Source of the DNA: Macrococcoides caseolyticum
GTDB lineage: Bacteria; Bacillota; Bacilli; Staphylococcales; Staphylococcaceae
Direction: 5' to 3'
NCBI RefSeq assembly: GCF_021366795.1
Contig: NZ_JAHCPS010000002.1
Coordinates: 292,044-356,043, forward strand
Length of the DNA: 64,000 nucleotides
The notes under the pieces are model-generated. The model had not been told where the DNA came from and made no database searches. It saw nothing but the letters and a program-made list of their open reading frames with translations. Shown in pieces: positions 48,979-57,652 of the stretch. Position numbers and translations under genes: made by a program. Each line of letters opens with the position of its first letter. The first letter of the stretch is position 1.

Positions 48979-49665
48979 ATGGAGCAACTTAATACATTCG
49001 AACAATTCATCCATTACTTCCAGGATAATGCAGGTTATGTATTCGAATTATTTTTAGAACATTTTTTAATTAGTATTTACGGTGTACTCCTTGCTGCAAT
49101 TGTCGGTATTCCAATTGGTATCTGGATCGCGCGTCATAAGAAATTAGTTGCTCCAGTGATAGCGATTGCTAATATTATTCAGACGATTCCTGCAATCGCC
49201 CTACTCGCATTACTAATGTTAGCACTTGGTCTCGGTAAAACTACTGTTATCACGACAGTTTTCCTATATTCACTCTTACCTATCATCAAAAACACATATA
49301 CAGGTATTAAGTCTGTCGATAGTCATTTAATTGATGCAGGAAAAGGTATGGGGATGACGAAACGTCAACTCTTAACAATGGTTGAATTGCCACTGAGTCT
49401 TTCTGTCATTATTGCAGGCATTCGTATTGCACTTGTTATCGCGATTGGTGTTACAGCGATTGGTTCATTTATTGGTGCACCGAGTTTAGGGGATATTATC
49501 ATACGTGGTACGAATGCAACAAATGGTACTTCTATTATATTAGCAGGTGCCTTACCGACAGCAATAATGGCTGTATTGGCCGATATCATCTTAGGTTTTA
49601 TCGAGAGACGGCTTGATCCAATTAAGCGAAATAAAGTATTACAACAAGCACCCATAGATAGATAG
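48979..49665 (+). CDS. opuCD: OpuC permease subunit D
   Basis: The 228-residue membrane permease is related to OpuCB, with an EAA loop SHLIDAGKGMGMTKRQLL and several hydrophobic segments. ATG 48979 follows GAAGGAGGTAAATAAG; an earlier in-frame TTG would sit within opuCC. Last gene of the operon. Confidence 0.94.
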   Translation: MEQLNTFEQFIHYFQDNAGYVFELFLEHFLISIYGVLLAAIVGIPIGIWIARHKKLVAPVIAIANIIQTIPAIALLALLMLALGLGKTTVITTVFLYSLLPIIKNTYTGIKSVDSHLIDAGKGMGMTKRQLLTMVELPLSLSVIIAGIRIALVIAIGVTAIGSFIGAPSLGDIIIRGTNATNGTSIILAGALPTAIMAVLADIILGFIERRLDPIKRNKVLQQAPIDR

Positions 49666-49757
49666 ATTAATCAAATTAAATTCCTCCTTAGGTCTCATTT
49701 TAATAAGTCATTAAATTATGCTATGATTTATTTAATCACTTAAGGAGGATTCTTTTT

Positions 49758-50669
49758 ATGAAATCAAAACAGTTATTATCCGTATTACTCGGGTCGACAC
49801 TCATTTTTGCGGCATGTGGTAATGGTAATGATGCAGAAAAAACAGAAGATAAGGCCAAGACGGAAACTGAAGCGAAAGATAAGAAAAATGAGGATACTAA
49901 ATCAACTGAAAATAAAGAAAGTACTTCTAAGGAAAAAGCTTCAGAAGAAAACACTTCTGAAGTAAAAGAATCAGTCGAGGTAATTGATAAGGCGAAAGAA
50001 GCCGGTAAAGATATTAAAAGTTATCATGCAGTGTTAGATGCATCTATGGAATCAGATGGACAAAGCAATAATATTTCTATGGTATTCGACCAAGATAATA
50101 AAGGTACAACTAAAGTTGAAAATGATGCTGATCAACAATTATCAAACCTATATATATTCAATAATAAAGTAGTTGCAAATCAAAATGATCAACAATACCT
50201 AGATGTAACTAAACAGATGGGAAAAGAAGTTAATAAACAGATTGACCAAATTAATTACAATTCTTTTGTAAACTCTTTAGATACCTTCAAAAACGCAGTC
50301 TATAATAAAACTAAAGATGGATATTCTTTGACGATGTCATATAGTAATATTGATGAGTACAAAAACCTTCTTAAAGAGAATGGTTCTGAAAATCTAATTA
50401 AATCAATTGAAAAACAATTAAAAGATATAAAGGGTAAAGAAACTATATATTTTGATAAAAATTATTTAGTTAAATCTTCTAAGAGAGAATCAACTACAAA
50501 AATTAATGATAAAGAAATAAAGTCAGTAACTGAAATCAAATACGATAAATTTAACAAAGTTTCTGATATCACTATTCCAGAAGAAGTTAAAAATGCAAAG
50601 ACTTTTGAAGCTTATCAAAAAGAAATGCAGAAAAAAGCACAAAATGGTTCTTCAACTGAAGAAAAATAA
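49758..50669 (+). CDS. Surface lipoprotein, LppX/DUF6612-like
   Basis: The 303-residue protein has a lipoprotein signal (LLSVLLGSTLIFAACGNG), a Lys/Glu/Thr-rich linker (about 25-75) and a folded domain. YHAVLDASMESDGQSNNIS and QQYLDVTKQMGKEVNKQID recall LolA/LppX-like lipoproteins of Firmicutes. The ligand is unknown. ATG follows TTAAGGAGGATTCTTTTT, with an extended -10 TGCTATGAT about 30 bases upstream. Confidence 0.8.
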   Translation: MKSKQLLSVLLGSTLIFAACGNGNDAEKTEDKAKTETEAKDKKNEDTKSTENKESTSKEKASEENTSEVKESVEVIDKAKEAGKDIKSYHAVLDASMESDGQSNNISMVFDQDNKGTTKVENDADQQLSNLYIFNNKVVANQNDQQYLDVTKQMGKEVNKQIDQINYNSFVNSLDTFKNAVYNKTKDGYSLTMSYSNIDEYKNLLKENGSENLIKSIEKQLKDIKGKETIYFDKNYLVKSSKRESTTKINDKEIKSVTEIKYDKFNKVSDITIPEEVKNAKTFEAYQKEMQKKAQNGSSTEEK

Positions 50670-50670
50670 G

Positions 50671-50710
50671 ATTAAGACCTTGAGTAATATGAAAACTCAA
50701 GGTCTTTTTA
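50671..50710. terminator. Bidirectional terminator between lipoprotein gene and sagB
   Basis: AAGACCTTGAGT (50674-50685) pairs with ACTCAAGGTCTT (50695-50706), followed by TTTTATTATT on the plus strand. Confidence 0.88.
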
Positions 50711-51562
50711 TTATTGCTGCTTATAATAATATCGTGTAAAGTATTTCCCTTTTAATTTTAATTTTTTATAATCATGAGCAATACCTCGTGCATTATGATG
50801 GGCCCACCTAACATCTGTCGCATATTGATGCTTACCTGGCTTTGCAGGATTAAAGCGCATGCCGTACAGTGTGTTCTGATTTTGTTGTTGAATAAACGCA
50901 TCTTTTATAAATTGTGCGCCACCCATTACTGCTTTTTCCGGTGTATCCCAACCTTGTTGATATGCAAACTTTGCTGCTTCTTTTACAGGCGCATGATCGT
51001 AGGCGCCTATTCCAAAGAAATTATAATATTTCTTTTCACCATAACCAACGCGCCCCTTATCATCAACTGTAACACCTCGCGCAAGCGTACTTGTGCCTTT
51101 GCCCGTCTCAAGTAGCGCATGATTAATTAAATAAATTTCATTAATATCTTCAATACGGCTTGCTTTAGCAAATGATTTCCCTAATCCATCTAGTATTCCT
51201 TTTCCTTTTAAGAGTTGATTTAATTTAACATAAGACACCTTTTGACTCATCCCGAGATTTAAAAACTGATATTTTTGTTCTGGATGATGATAGAATTTCA
51301 CTGGATTTAAGTATTCATCCATTTGACTTTTTGTGGCATCAGACCACTGAACGCCGTCAGAGTATTGTGCACCACTTTTCATTTGAAGTGCCAACGCTTC
51401 CTGGTAGGTATATTGAACATTCACCTTATGATTCATCATTTTCTTTTCGTAATTTTTAATCGATTGCACAATCATCAAGTAAATGACAAGTGCGATTGCA
51501 CATAATATGAGGACTAAAATGATTTTGTTGCGCTGAACTTGCTCTTTTGATAACTTCGTCAT
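50711..51562 (-). CDS. sagB: Membrane-bound N-acetylglucosaminidase SagB
   Basis: The 283-residue protein has an N-terminal membrane anchor (about 13-33) and an extracellular glucosaminidase domain (about 115-270). Catalytic Glu lies in LINHALLETGKGTSTLARG, and YYNFFGIGAYDHAPVK is also family-typical. SagB of S. aureus shortens nascent glycan strands, working with SpdC. ATG follows GGAGTTATTT. Confidence 0.9.
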   Translation of the reverse strand: MTKLSKEQVQRNKIILVLILCAIALVIYLMIVQSIKNYEKKMMNHKVNVQYTYQEALALQMKSGAQYSDGVQWSDATKSQMDEYLNPVKFYHHPEQKYQFLNLGMSQKVSYVKLNQLLKGKGILDGLGKSFAKASRIEDINEIYLINHALLETGKGTSTLARGVTVDDKGRVGYGEKKYYNFFGIGAYDHAPVKEAAKFAYQQGWDTPEKAVMGGAQFIKDAFIQQQNQNTLYGMRFNPAKPGKHQYATDVRWAHHNARGIAHDYKKLKLKGKYFTRYYYKQQ

Positions 51563-51634
51563 AAATAACTCCTTGTCTGCTGATAGAAATATTATACTAT
51601 AACGCTTTTAGTGAAATATATTATGTTATTATTT

Positions 51635-51663
51635 CAAAAAAGATGAGACATATGTCTCATCTT
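51635..51663 (-). terminator. Terminator after the DUF6440 gene
   Basis: AGATGAGACATATGTCTCATCT (51641-51662) is a perfect palindrome overlapping the DUF6440 stop, followed on the minus strand by TTTTTTG. Confidence 0.8.
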
Positions 51664-51859
51664 ACTTAGGATATCCATCAGCAAGCACAGGTTTTCCGTC
51701 CTTATCAATTATCGGCGTAACCCCAGCACCATAGCCCATTGCTGCATATAAATACTGAACACCAGTCTGTTCGTCAACAATAATATATGTACTTAACATT
51801 TTTGAACTTTTCCCTGAACCATCCTTATAATTTGTAAATCGTTTGTCTTGTTTTATCAT
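51662..51859 (-). CDS. DUF6440 family small protein
   Basis: The 65-residue protein has the family pattern STYIIVDEQTGVQYLYAAMG near the middle and GVTPIIDKDGKPVL at the end. The function is unknown; members are sometimes misnamed as xylosidases. It overlaps the upstream YflT-type gene by 4 bases and so shares its sigma-B-type promoter. Confidence 0.8.
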   Translation of the reverse strand: MIKQDKRFTNYKDGSGKSSKMLSTYIIVDEQTGVQYLYAAMGYGAGVTPIIDKDGKPVLADGYPK

Positions 51860-52182
51860 TGTTGTTCCCCCAATGGTTTTATAAATAACAATAATTGTCC
51901 GGCATCTAACGCCATTTTGTAAGCTTCTTTCGTGATGTTGGTGATGTGATGCGTGTCATAATGATGATTAATCACATCATCACCCGTGAAAAATGATTTA
52001 ATATGATCTGTCGTATTACGATCGGCACTGATAAAATTAACATCCTGATCGATTAAAGCCAGCCCATCAATTTTATTCTTCGATACGATATACAAATCAC
52101 GTGAATCAATACCTTCTTCACGTAACTGATCAATTTTCCCGTGTAGTGGCTGCTCACTTGTGAATGTTTCGATGAATTTCAT
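51856..52182 (-). CDS. General stress protein 17M-like (YflT domain)
   Basis: The 108-residue protein begins MKFIETFTSEQPLHGKIDQL and continues REEGIDSRDLYIVSKNKIDG, the N-terminal YflT pattern of heat-induced general stress proteins. ATG 52182 follows TAGGAGTGAGCGT; the longer frame runs through the promoter. The sigma-B-type promoter upstream agrees with the stress role. Confidence 0.83.
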   Translation of the reverse strand: MKFIETFTSEQPLHGKIDQLREEGIDSRDLYIVSKNKIDGLALIDQDVNFISADRNTTDHIKSFFTGDDVINHHYDTHHITNITKEAYKMALDAGQLLLFIKPLGEQQ

Positions 52183-52214
52183 ACGCTCACTCCTAGTAAT
52201 ATAGTTACTAAACT

Positions 52215-52240
52215 GTTCCCTAAAAGGTGTAGGATGAAAC
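52215..52240 (-). promoter_or_regulatory. Sigma-B-type promoter of the YflT-type gene
   Basis: On the minus strand GTTTCA (52240-52235), a 14-nt spacer and GGGAAC (52220-52215) give a recognisable but weaker sigma-B match, about 33 bases before the start codon. Confidence 0.65.
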
Positions 52241-52366
52241 TTATTTAGTTCACATATTACACGCAATAACTTTAACCTTAAATCTATCTTAAATCTTCAA
52301 TCCTTTTAACATTCATTCGTATATTTAATGTTAGACTATATTCAACTAAATGATGGAGGATATAGA

Positions 52367-53542
52367 ATGAAACGTATTACAATAGTAGATAGTTTAAGAG
52401 GATTGAGTTTAATTGGCATTTTACTCGCTAATTTATTAATTTTTCAATTTGGTAATTTTGGAGCAAGTTATCCTGATTTTTACCATTTAGATCCTTTAAG
52501 TAAAGGATTATTATTCATCGATCAAGTCTTTATTCATGGTAGCTTCATGCCAATATTCGTACTACTATTCGGCTTTGGTTTAGTCAAGATGAGCGATAGT
52601 TTAGCACGACGCCATTTGCCAGTGAAACGCGCACTTGTTCGTCGTGGCTGTATGTTATTTATCTTTGGATTACTTCATGCGACGTACTTATTCTCAGGAG
52701 ATATTTTATATCTTTACGGTATGATTACACTTATACTCTTTTGGTTAGCTCAACGTTCAACTAAGACCATGTATATTGTTATGGCTATAAGTATAATATT
52801 ATGTGGTGGGTTAATATTAAGTCAGTCCAATGCATTAAAAGCTTTGTCAGAAATACCGATGACAGAAACTTTAACAAAAGCACAAGCTCAATATTTAGAG
52901 AAAGAAATACAAGTAAATGCTCATGGTACGCTTGATGAGCGTAATGCCTTTTTTATCGAAACAGAAGATCCTTTTTTAAATTTAGACGAGCATTATTTAA
53001 CTGTTTTTTTCATATCAATATTTTTCTATTTACCATTTTTTATCGTGGGGATGCTCTTTGCACGTCATCAATTCTTTGAAACAGATATGACAAAAGCCAA
53101 AAGAATACTGATGTATTTAACGCCAGTATTCCTCATATTAAAAGCTTTATTTGAACTGAACCCAATGAATGAGATGATTAGCGTGTTAGCAATTATTTCT
53201 AATTTCGGATTAAGTTTCAGTTATATCGCATTATTTTATTATTTATATCACCGATATCATCAAGCAAAGATATTTAAAGGCTTTGAAGCAGTAGGCAAAT
53301 TATCGCTGACAAATTACATCGGGCAATCTGTATTCCACGGCTTTATTTATTATAGTCATGGATTCAGTCGTTTCGGTGACAGTAATTTTACTTTATCCAT
53401 CATTATTGCGCTCGTTTTCTTCGGGATACAAATCCTGTTTAGTATATCTTATTTGAAATACTTTAAATACGGACCACTTGAGTATATTATTCGAGTCGTT
53501 ACATATTGGTCGTTTCACCCTAGAAAAAAGATGGCATCTTAA
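52367..53542 (+). CDS. DUF418 family membrane protein
   Basis: The 391-residue protein has about ten hydrophobic segments. It has the DUF418 start RITIVDSLRGLSLIGILLAN and the C-terminal DUF418 region with VGKLSLTNYIGQSVFHGFIY. Family members resemble YeiB and acyltransferase-3 proteins; no function is established here. ATG 52367 follows GGAGGATATAGA. Single gene with a bidirectional terminator. Confidence 0.87.
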   Translation: MKRITIVDSLRGLSLIGILLANLLIFQFGNFGASYPDFYHLDPLSKGLLFIDQVFIHGSFMPIFVLLFGFGLVKMSDSLARRHLPVKRALVRRGCMLFIFGLLHATYLFSGDILYLYGMITLILFWLAQRSTKTMYIVMAISIILCGGLILSQSNALKALSEIPMTETLTKAQAQYLEKEIQVNAHGTLDERNAFFIETEDPFLNLDEHYLTVFFISIFFYLPFFIVGMLFARHQFFETDMTKAKRILMYLTPVFLILKALFELNPMNEMISVLAIISNFGLSFSYIALFYYLYHRYHQAKIFKGFEAVGKLSLTNYIGQSVFHGFIYYSHGFSRFGDSNFTLSIIIALVFFGIQILFSISYLKYFKYGPLEYIIRVVTYWSFHPRKKMAS

Positions 53543-53543
53543 C

Positions 53544-53587
53544 CAAAAAAAGAGATACGACAACCACTAGTTGTCATATCTCTTTTT
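53544..53587. terminator. Bidirectional terminator between DUF418 gene and cyclase gene
   Basis: AAAAAGAGATACGACAAC pairs with GTTGTCATATCTCTTTTT with one mismatch around CACTA. The right arm overlaps the cyclase stop. Confidence 0.88.
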
Positions 53588-54311
53588 CTACAAGTGCAAA
53601 TACTTCAGCATTAAAACCAGATAAGCCAATTACCTGCGGGACACCTATTACAATCACTGAACCAACTGAAGGAATTTCTTTAAGATTATTTAGTAGTTCA
53701 ATCTGATATTTATCTTGTGCAAGCCAATATAATTCCGCATCTAATTTATTATTTTCAGCAAAATAAATACCTGAATCAGTATTTAGTGTCTCATGACCAA
53801 TAGCAGTTACATTTCTTTTTTCATGCAAAAATTTTAGTGCATCTAACGACCAACCTGGTGTATGCTCAATACCTTCATTATCCTTATTATAAAATAAATC
53901 TTTATTTGAAAATTTATCTGACCACCCAGAAGAAAATGCTACAAAACTATTTTCCGAAACTTTTCCAAACTCATTTTCAAAATTTATAATATCTTGTTTG
54001 GTTAGTTCATAATCGGGATTTTCTTCAACTTCCCTTTCTTTATGAATCACATAAAGCGGAAGAATTCTTTCATCAATCGTAATCTCCTCTAGTGACCTTA
54101 ATCCGTTTACAAAATGGTGCGGGGCGTCAATGTGTGTACCGTATTGCGTTCCAATACTTACTTGTTGTCCAAGGAAACCATCATTTTCTACCGTCGTTAA
54201 ATTACTGATTTCTATAGGACTGAAAGCAGGAAAATAAGGAATTTCTGCATGAACTTGATGTGATAAGCTCACTTTTTTATACTGATTCAACAGTTCTATC
54301 AACTTCGACAT
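53574..54311 (-). CDS. Cyclase-family (kynurenine formamidase-like) hydrolase
   Basis: The 245-residue protein has the metal-binding motif YGTHIDAPHHFVNG (HxxxD-type, near residue 60) and a later FVAFSSGWSDKF and AIGHETLNTDSG, as in PF04199 cyclases. These hydrolyse amides or esters, the best known being N-formylkynurenine. ATG 54311 follows AGAGGTGTTTAGCG and overlaps the end of the MetE-like gene, so it is translationally coupled and falls under the T-box. Confidence 0.83.
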   Translation of the reverse strand: MSKLIELLNQYKKVSLSHQVHAEIPYFPAFSPIEISNLTTVENDGFLGQQVSIGTQYGTHIDAPHHFVNGLRSLEEITIDERILPLYVIHKEREVEENPDYELTKQDIINFENEFGKVSENSFVAFSSGWSDKFSNKDLFYNKDNEGIEHTPGWSLDALKFLHEKRNVTAIGHETLNTDSGIYFAENNKLDAELYWLAQDKYQIELLNNLKEIPSVGSVIVIGVPQVIGLSGFNAEVFALVEKEI

Positions 54312-55437
54312 CGCTAAACACCTCTTCAGCAATTTCTTTAATCAACTGTAATTTCTTCCACTGATCTTCTTCGGTTAAGATATTCCCCTCTTCTGTTGAA
54401 GCAAAGCCACACTGCGGACTTAAACTTAAACGCTCAAGCGAAATAAATTGTGCTGCCTCCTTAATTCGGGCTTTAATATTTTCTTTATCTTCAAGTTCAG
54501 GGAACTTTGAGGTAATCAGCCCAAGTACCACTTTCTTTTCGCCACTCACATGTTGCAGTGGTTCAAATCCACCAGCGCGTTCTGTGTCATATTCTAAGTA
54601 ATAGCCATCAACATTTTCTTTACCAAATAATGCATCAGCTACTTTCGTATAAGGCCCACTTGATGCATAGTCAGATTTATAGTTACCACGACAGACATGC
54701 GTATTAATTATTAAATCATCTGGCGCATTCGCTATGACGCGATTATTAATATCAAGAATCTGTTGAATTAATGCTTCACTCGAGATTTCAATTTCATTAC
54801 CTTCACCGTGAATCTTCTTACGGATGTCATCAGAAATATGAATCCCCCATGAACAGTCATCGAGTTGTAGTACTTTAAGCCCTTCTTTATGTAAATCATC
54901 AATGACTTGTTTATATGTTGCAACAATATCATCATAAAGTTCCTGCTTGTCAGGATAAACAGCATCCACCGTTTCTTTTACACCAGGACGTGTGAGTTCC
55001 ACAAGCAATTGTGCTGGCGCAGGAATCGTTTGTTTTACTGTTAAGTGACGCGGTGCATTGTCACGAACAAACTTGAAATGGTCAACAAACGGATGGTTTT
55101 GACCGTTGATTTTGTCTACGAACTTTACTGAATCACTACGCGTCTCAATTTTATTGAACTGATAACCTTGATCAAGTAATTGTTGCTCGATACCATTAAA
55201 GCCAAAGAAGAAATCTAAGTGCCAGTAACTACGACGGAATTCACCATCCGTCACTGTTTGATAGCCAAGTTCATCTAATTTGTTAATTAACTTAATGATT
55301 TCTTCATTTTCTACTTGAGTTAACGCATCTTGAGTGATTTCATTATTTTTGAAACGCTCACGTGCCTCTTTTAAACGTGCTGGTCTTAAGAAACTGCCTA
55401 CATAATCATATTTTGGTTGTTGAATTGAATTTGTCAT
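54277..55437 (-). CDS. MetE C-terminal-like methyltransferase (YxjG/YxjH type)
   Basis: The 386-residue protein contains only the catalytic half of cobalamin-independent methionine synthase. It has YVGSFLRPARLKEARERF, VTDGEFRRSYWHLDFF, LQLDDCSWGIHI, NTHVCRGNYKSDYASSGPY and LSLSPQCGFASTEEGN, whose His and Cys residues are the probable zinc ligands. It probably methylates homocysteine, though the methyl donor for this short form is unclear. The methionine T-box upstream supports a role in methionine supply. Confidence 0.87.
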   Translation of the reverse strand: MTNSIQQPKYDYVGSFLRPARLKEARERFKNNEITQDALTQVENEEIIKLINKLDELGYQTVTDGEFRRSYWHLDFFFGFNGIEQQLLDQGYQFNKIETRSDSVKFVDKINGQNHPFVDHFKFVRDNAPRHLTVKQTIPAPAQLLVELTRPGVKETVDAVYPDKQELYDDIVATYKQVIDDLHKEGLKVLQLDDCSWGIHISDDIRKKIHGEGNEIEISSEALIQQILDINNRVIANAPDDLIINTHVCRGNYKSDYASSGPYTKVADALFGKENVDGYYLEYDTERAGGFEPLQHVSGEKKVVLGLITSKFPELEDKENIKARIKEAAQFISLERLSLSPQCGFASTEEGNILTEEDQWKKLQLIKEIAEEVFSDVEVDRTVESV

Positions 55438-55516
55438 ATTAAATATCCTCCAGTAAGTTGATTTTGATTTTTTAAATTAATGTTTGTCATGTCACTCATA
55501 TCACTTTCAGCCATAA

Positions 55517-55790
55517 TAAAAAACCTCACACTCCTTTACTGTTTAAGTAAAGGGTGAGAGGTTTCCCACGGTACCACCTTTATTCGTATAACCATCACTA
55601 GCTATACCTCAGCGAGTACAATATTATACTCTGACGTTGATAACGAGCGCCAACTCTCGGACATTCACCTACTAGATATCGTTCAGCAGTCAACATAAGA
55701 GGCCATTTTCAACTAAGTTCAATCGCCCCATCTCACCATCTGAAGCTCGCTGTAGAAATCCGTTAGTTTACTTTCCTCTTGTACGTTCTA
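55517..55790 (-). promoter_or_regulatory. T-box riboswitch (methionine) upstream of MetE-like gene
   Basis: The minus strand shows the T-box core GGTGGTACCGTGGG (55578-55565), followed by a terminator hairpin with arms CCTCTCACCCTTTACT-type and its complement, then six Ts (55517-55563). At the base of stem I, AAGAGG pairs with CCTCTT. ATG (55706-55704) plus one G precede the 3' strand, the same geometry as the CTT specifier of the leuS leader, so I read it as a methionine codon. Confidence 0.9.
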
Positions 55791-55898
55791 AGTTATTGAA
55801 TTAATACACATTATAAGGAGAATGTTTCTTGCTGTCAACCATTTATCTGAAAATTCTATTAAATAGTTTTTTAGTCTGGTGACTGGTATTGGATGGTT

Positions 55899-55986
55899 AA
55901 TCTTGCGCAAAATCTTGGTCGCTCGCGCAGGATTTTCCTTTTATTTGTAATTCGTGCCCGAAATAGTCCTTAGTCGGGCACGAATT
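55899..55986. other. Two single hairpins downstream of the unknown gene at 56012
   Basis: AATCTTGCGC (55899-55908) pairs with GCGCAGGATT (55925-55934) with one G-T pair. AATTCGTGCCCGA (55949-55961) pairs perfectly with TCGGGCACGAATT (55974-55986). Neither is followed by a clear T run on the minus strand, so they are imperfect terminator candidates and resemble single copies of hairpin repeats. Confidence 0.6.
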
Positions 55987-56011
55987 TACATTTTATGGTG
56001 TAACGTACAAG

Positions 56012-56524
56012 TTAATTTTCCGCTTCCCACAACTTTTCAAATGCTTCTTGGTAATCTTCTCGTAGTTTTGCAATCAATGCTTTATCTTCACTTACGATAT
56101 CGATAAAAAATGGATTAATTCTAATTACAGTTTGTTTTGCTACAAAATTTATAATTAAAGGAAAACTGCGTCGATATTTAATATTTTTAAAGTGCTTCAC
56201 AATCTCACTCGGTTTTACGTGATTGACTTCAATATATTTAACCGGGTAGGGTGTTTCTTCAAATGACACATCATGCTCTTTCCAGTTCGTAATATTAAAA
56301 GTTTCATTTAATCTATACTTTCTTATTGATTCTACTTTACGTAAACCTAAATTGTATAACAGAAGCATTTTATATTCATCGGCACCTACTAAATCCAGAA
56401 AGTATTTCATATCTTTTAGCTTTAAATGCGGTAACAGCAGTCGAATAAATTCGTCATCTGATGCATTGTGAATGACAGAGCCCTTTGTATTCATGATATT
56501 TAATGAATCGATATAATCTGACAT
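56012..56524 (-). CDS. Hypothetical protein, unknown family
   Basis: This 170-residue cytoplasmic protein has no membrane segment. Helical sequence fills the first ~80 residues (LLLPHLKLKDMKYFLDLVG) and mixed sequence follows, ending REDYQEAFEKLWEAEN. I do not recognise a family. ATG 56524 follows GGAGGATGTTAGAA. It starts 20 bases after the stop of the NAD(P)-binding protein gene and is likely cotranscribed. Confidence 0.7.
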   Translation of the reverse strand: MSDYIDSLNIMNTKGSVIHNASDDEFIRLLLPHLKLKDMKYFLDLVGADEYKMLLLYNLGLRKVESIRKYRLNETFNITNWKEHDVSFEETPYPVKYIEVNHVKPSEIVKHFKNIKYRRSFPLIINFVAKQTVIRINPFFIDIVSEDKALIAKLREDYQEAFEKLWEAEN

Positions 56525-56544
56525 TTCTAACATCCTCCAGTTCA

Positions 56545-57201
56545 CTAACTTAGATTTGCTTTAATTGCTTCTTCAATCTCAACATCACCATTTATCACTT
56601 GAAACTCTTGACCGATTGTATCATCATTCTCAATGACTGTTTTCAACACTTCTGCAACATCAGCACGTGTGATTTTCGCGACTTCTAATCGCTCTGCTAC
56701 TTTCACTTTACCTGTTTCAGCGTCATCAGAAAGTATTCCAGGATGCAAAATCGTATAGTCTAAGCCAGATGCACGTAAATGATTATCTGCATAATGCTTT
56801 GCGACGACGTATGGTCTGAAACCACTATCTGCTTCCTGAATTGCAGCGCGCGTTGTATCAAATGAACTTACCATCACAAAGCGTTTCACACCTAATTTAT
56901 TGGCCGTATCAATTGATTTCACAGCTGCATCCAAATCAATCAACATCGTCTTATCAGCACCCGTATGACCACCTGATCCCGCCGTGAAAATAACACACTC
57001 TACTCCAGTAAAGACACCTTCATACTTCGGTAAGTCTTCTTCTAAATCAAGGAATCTTGTTTCAACATTTAATTCATCAAAAAAAGCTTTCTGTTCAGCT
57101 TTACGTATGACAGCGATTGGCGTGATATCAATATGTTTGGCTAATTTCTCTACCAACTGCTTTCCTACCTGACCGTTTGCACCAATGATTAAAGTCTTCA
57201 T
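56545..57201 (-). CDS. NAD(P)-binding atypical SDR protein (YwnB/NmrA-like)
   Basis: The 218-residue protein has a Rossmann start MKTLIIGANGQVGKQLVEKL, then VIFTAGSGGHTGADKTMLID, FVMVSSFDTTRA and an RASGLDYTILHPGIL segment. It belongs to the single-domain SDR-like proteins sometimes linked to redox sensing. No catalytic YxxxK is evident (VVAKHYADN instead). ATG 57201 follows AAAGGATGATGTTG. Upstream, three GTAC motifs (57222-57241) including TGTACAGTACA could be an operator; this is speculative. Confidence 0.85.
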   Translation of the reverse strand: MKTLIIGANGQVGKQLVEKLAKHIDITPIAVIRKAEQKAFFDELNVETRFLDLEEDLPKYEGVFTGVECVIFTAGSGGHTGADKTMLIDLDAAVKSIDTANKLGVKRFVMVSSFDTTRAAIQEADSGFRPYVVAKHYADNHLRASGLDYTILHPGILSDDAETGKVKVAERLEVAKITRADVAEVLKTVIENDDTIGQEFQVINGDVEIEEAIKANLS

Positions 57202-57280
57202 CAACATCATCCTTTCAAATTTGTACCCTCATTGTACAGTACACGATATTATATTCAAATAAAATGATTGCATCAAAACA

Positions 57281-57300
57281 ACCACCACATAAGTGGTGGT
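57281..57300 (-). terminator. Terminator after small gene at 57325
   Basis: ACCACCAC (57281-57288) and GTGGTGGT (57293-57300) form a perfect 8-bp stem around ATAA, followed on the minus strand by TGTTTTG. Confidence 0.7.
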
Positions 57301-57324
57301 GAAATTAAATATTTATGAACTAAT

Positions 57325-57486
57325 TCACGAATTATTACTCAACGGCACTTTATAACTCGTGTCACTATTTTGTTTCGCTTTTTCATATGACGAATATTTC
57401 GCATCCGGATTATATTCTTTTGTCGCGTGTTTCGGTGGGTATGGGCTTTTAGTTTCTTTCTTTTTACGGTTAAAAAATTTTAGCAT
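57325..57486 (-). CDS. Small PPKH/EYNP-motif protein (53 residues)
   Basis: ATG 57486 follows CGAGGTGCTAAT. The short basic then polar protein carries SPYPPKHATKEYNPDAKYSS. The same PPKH plus EYNP pair occurs in the unrelated-looking 73-residue protein at 59811-60032. No function is known. It has its own terminator. Confidence 0.65.
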   Translation of the reverse strand: MLKFFNRKKKETKSPYPPKHATKEYNPDAKYSSYEKAKQNSDTSYKVPLSNNS

Positions 57487-57558
57487 ATTAGCACCTCGTT
57501 TAACTCCATTCTCATTCAATTATAACTAAAATTACATAAAAATCCCATTATTATACCG

Positions 57559-57636
57559 TTATCTCAATTTGATTCCCCAAAAATCTTTCATTCGCTATAA
57601 GTCTTTGACGTACATCGCGATATGTTCGATTTTCAT
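57559..57636 (-). pseudogene. Remnant of a VOC-family gene
   Basis: ATG 57636 has a strong site TAGGAGGAATCTATT and codes MKIEHIAMYVKDL, then TAG, then RMKDFWGIKLR and TAA. MKIEHIA-Y-V-K-DLE-MKDFY is the standard start of lactoylglutathione-lyase-like proteins, so this is the first ~25 codons of such a gene with a stop at codon 14 and the rest lost. It lies 16 bases downstream of the acetyltransferase gene. Confidence 0.75.
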
Positions 57637-57652
57637 AATAGATTCCTCCTAG

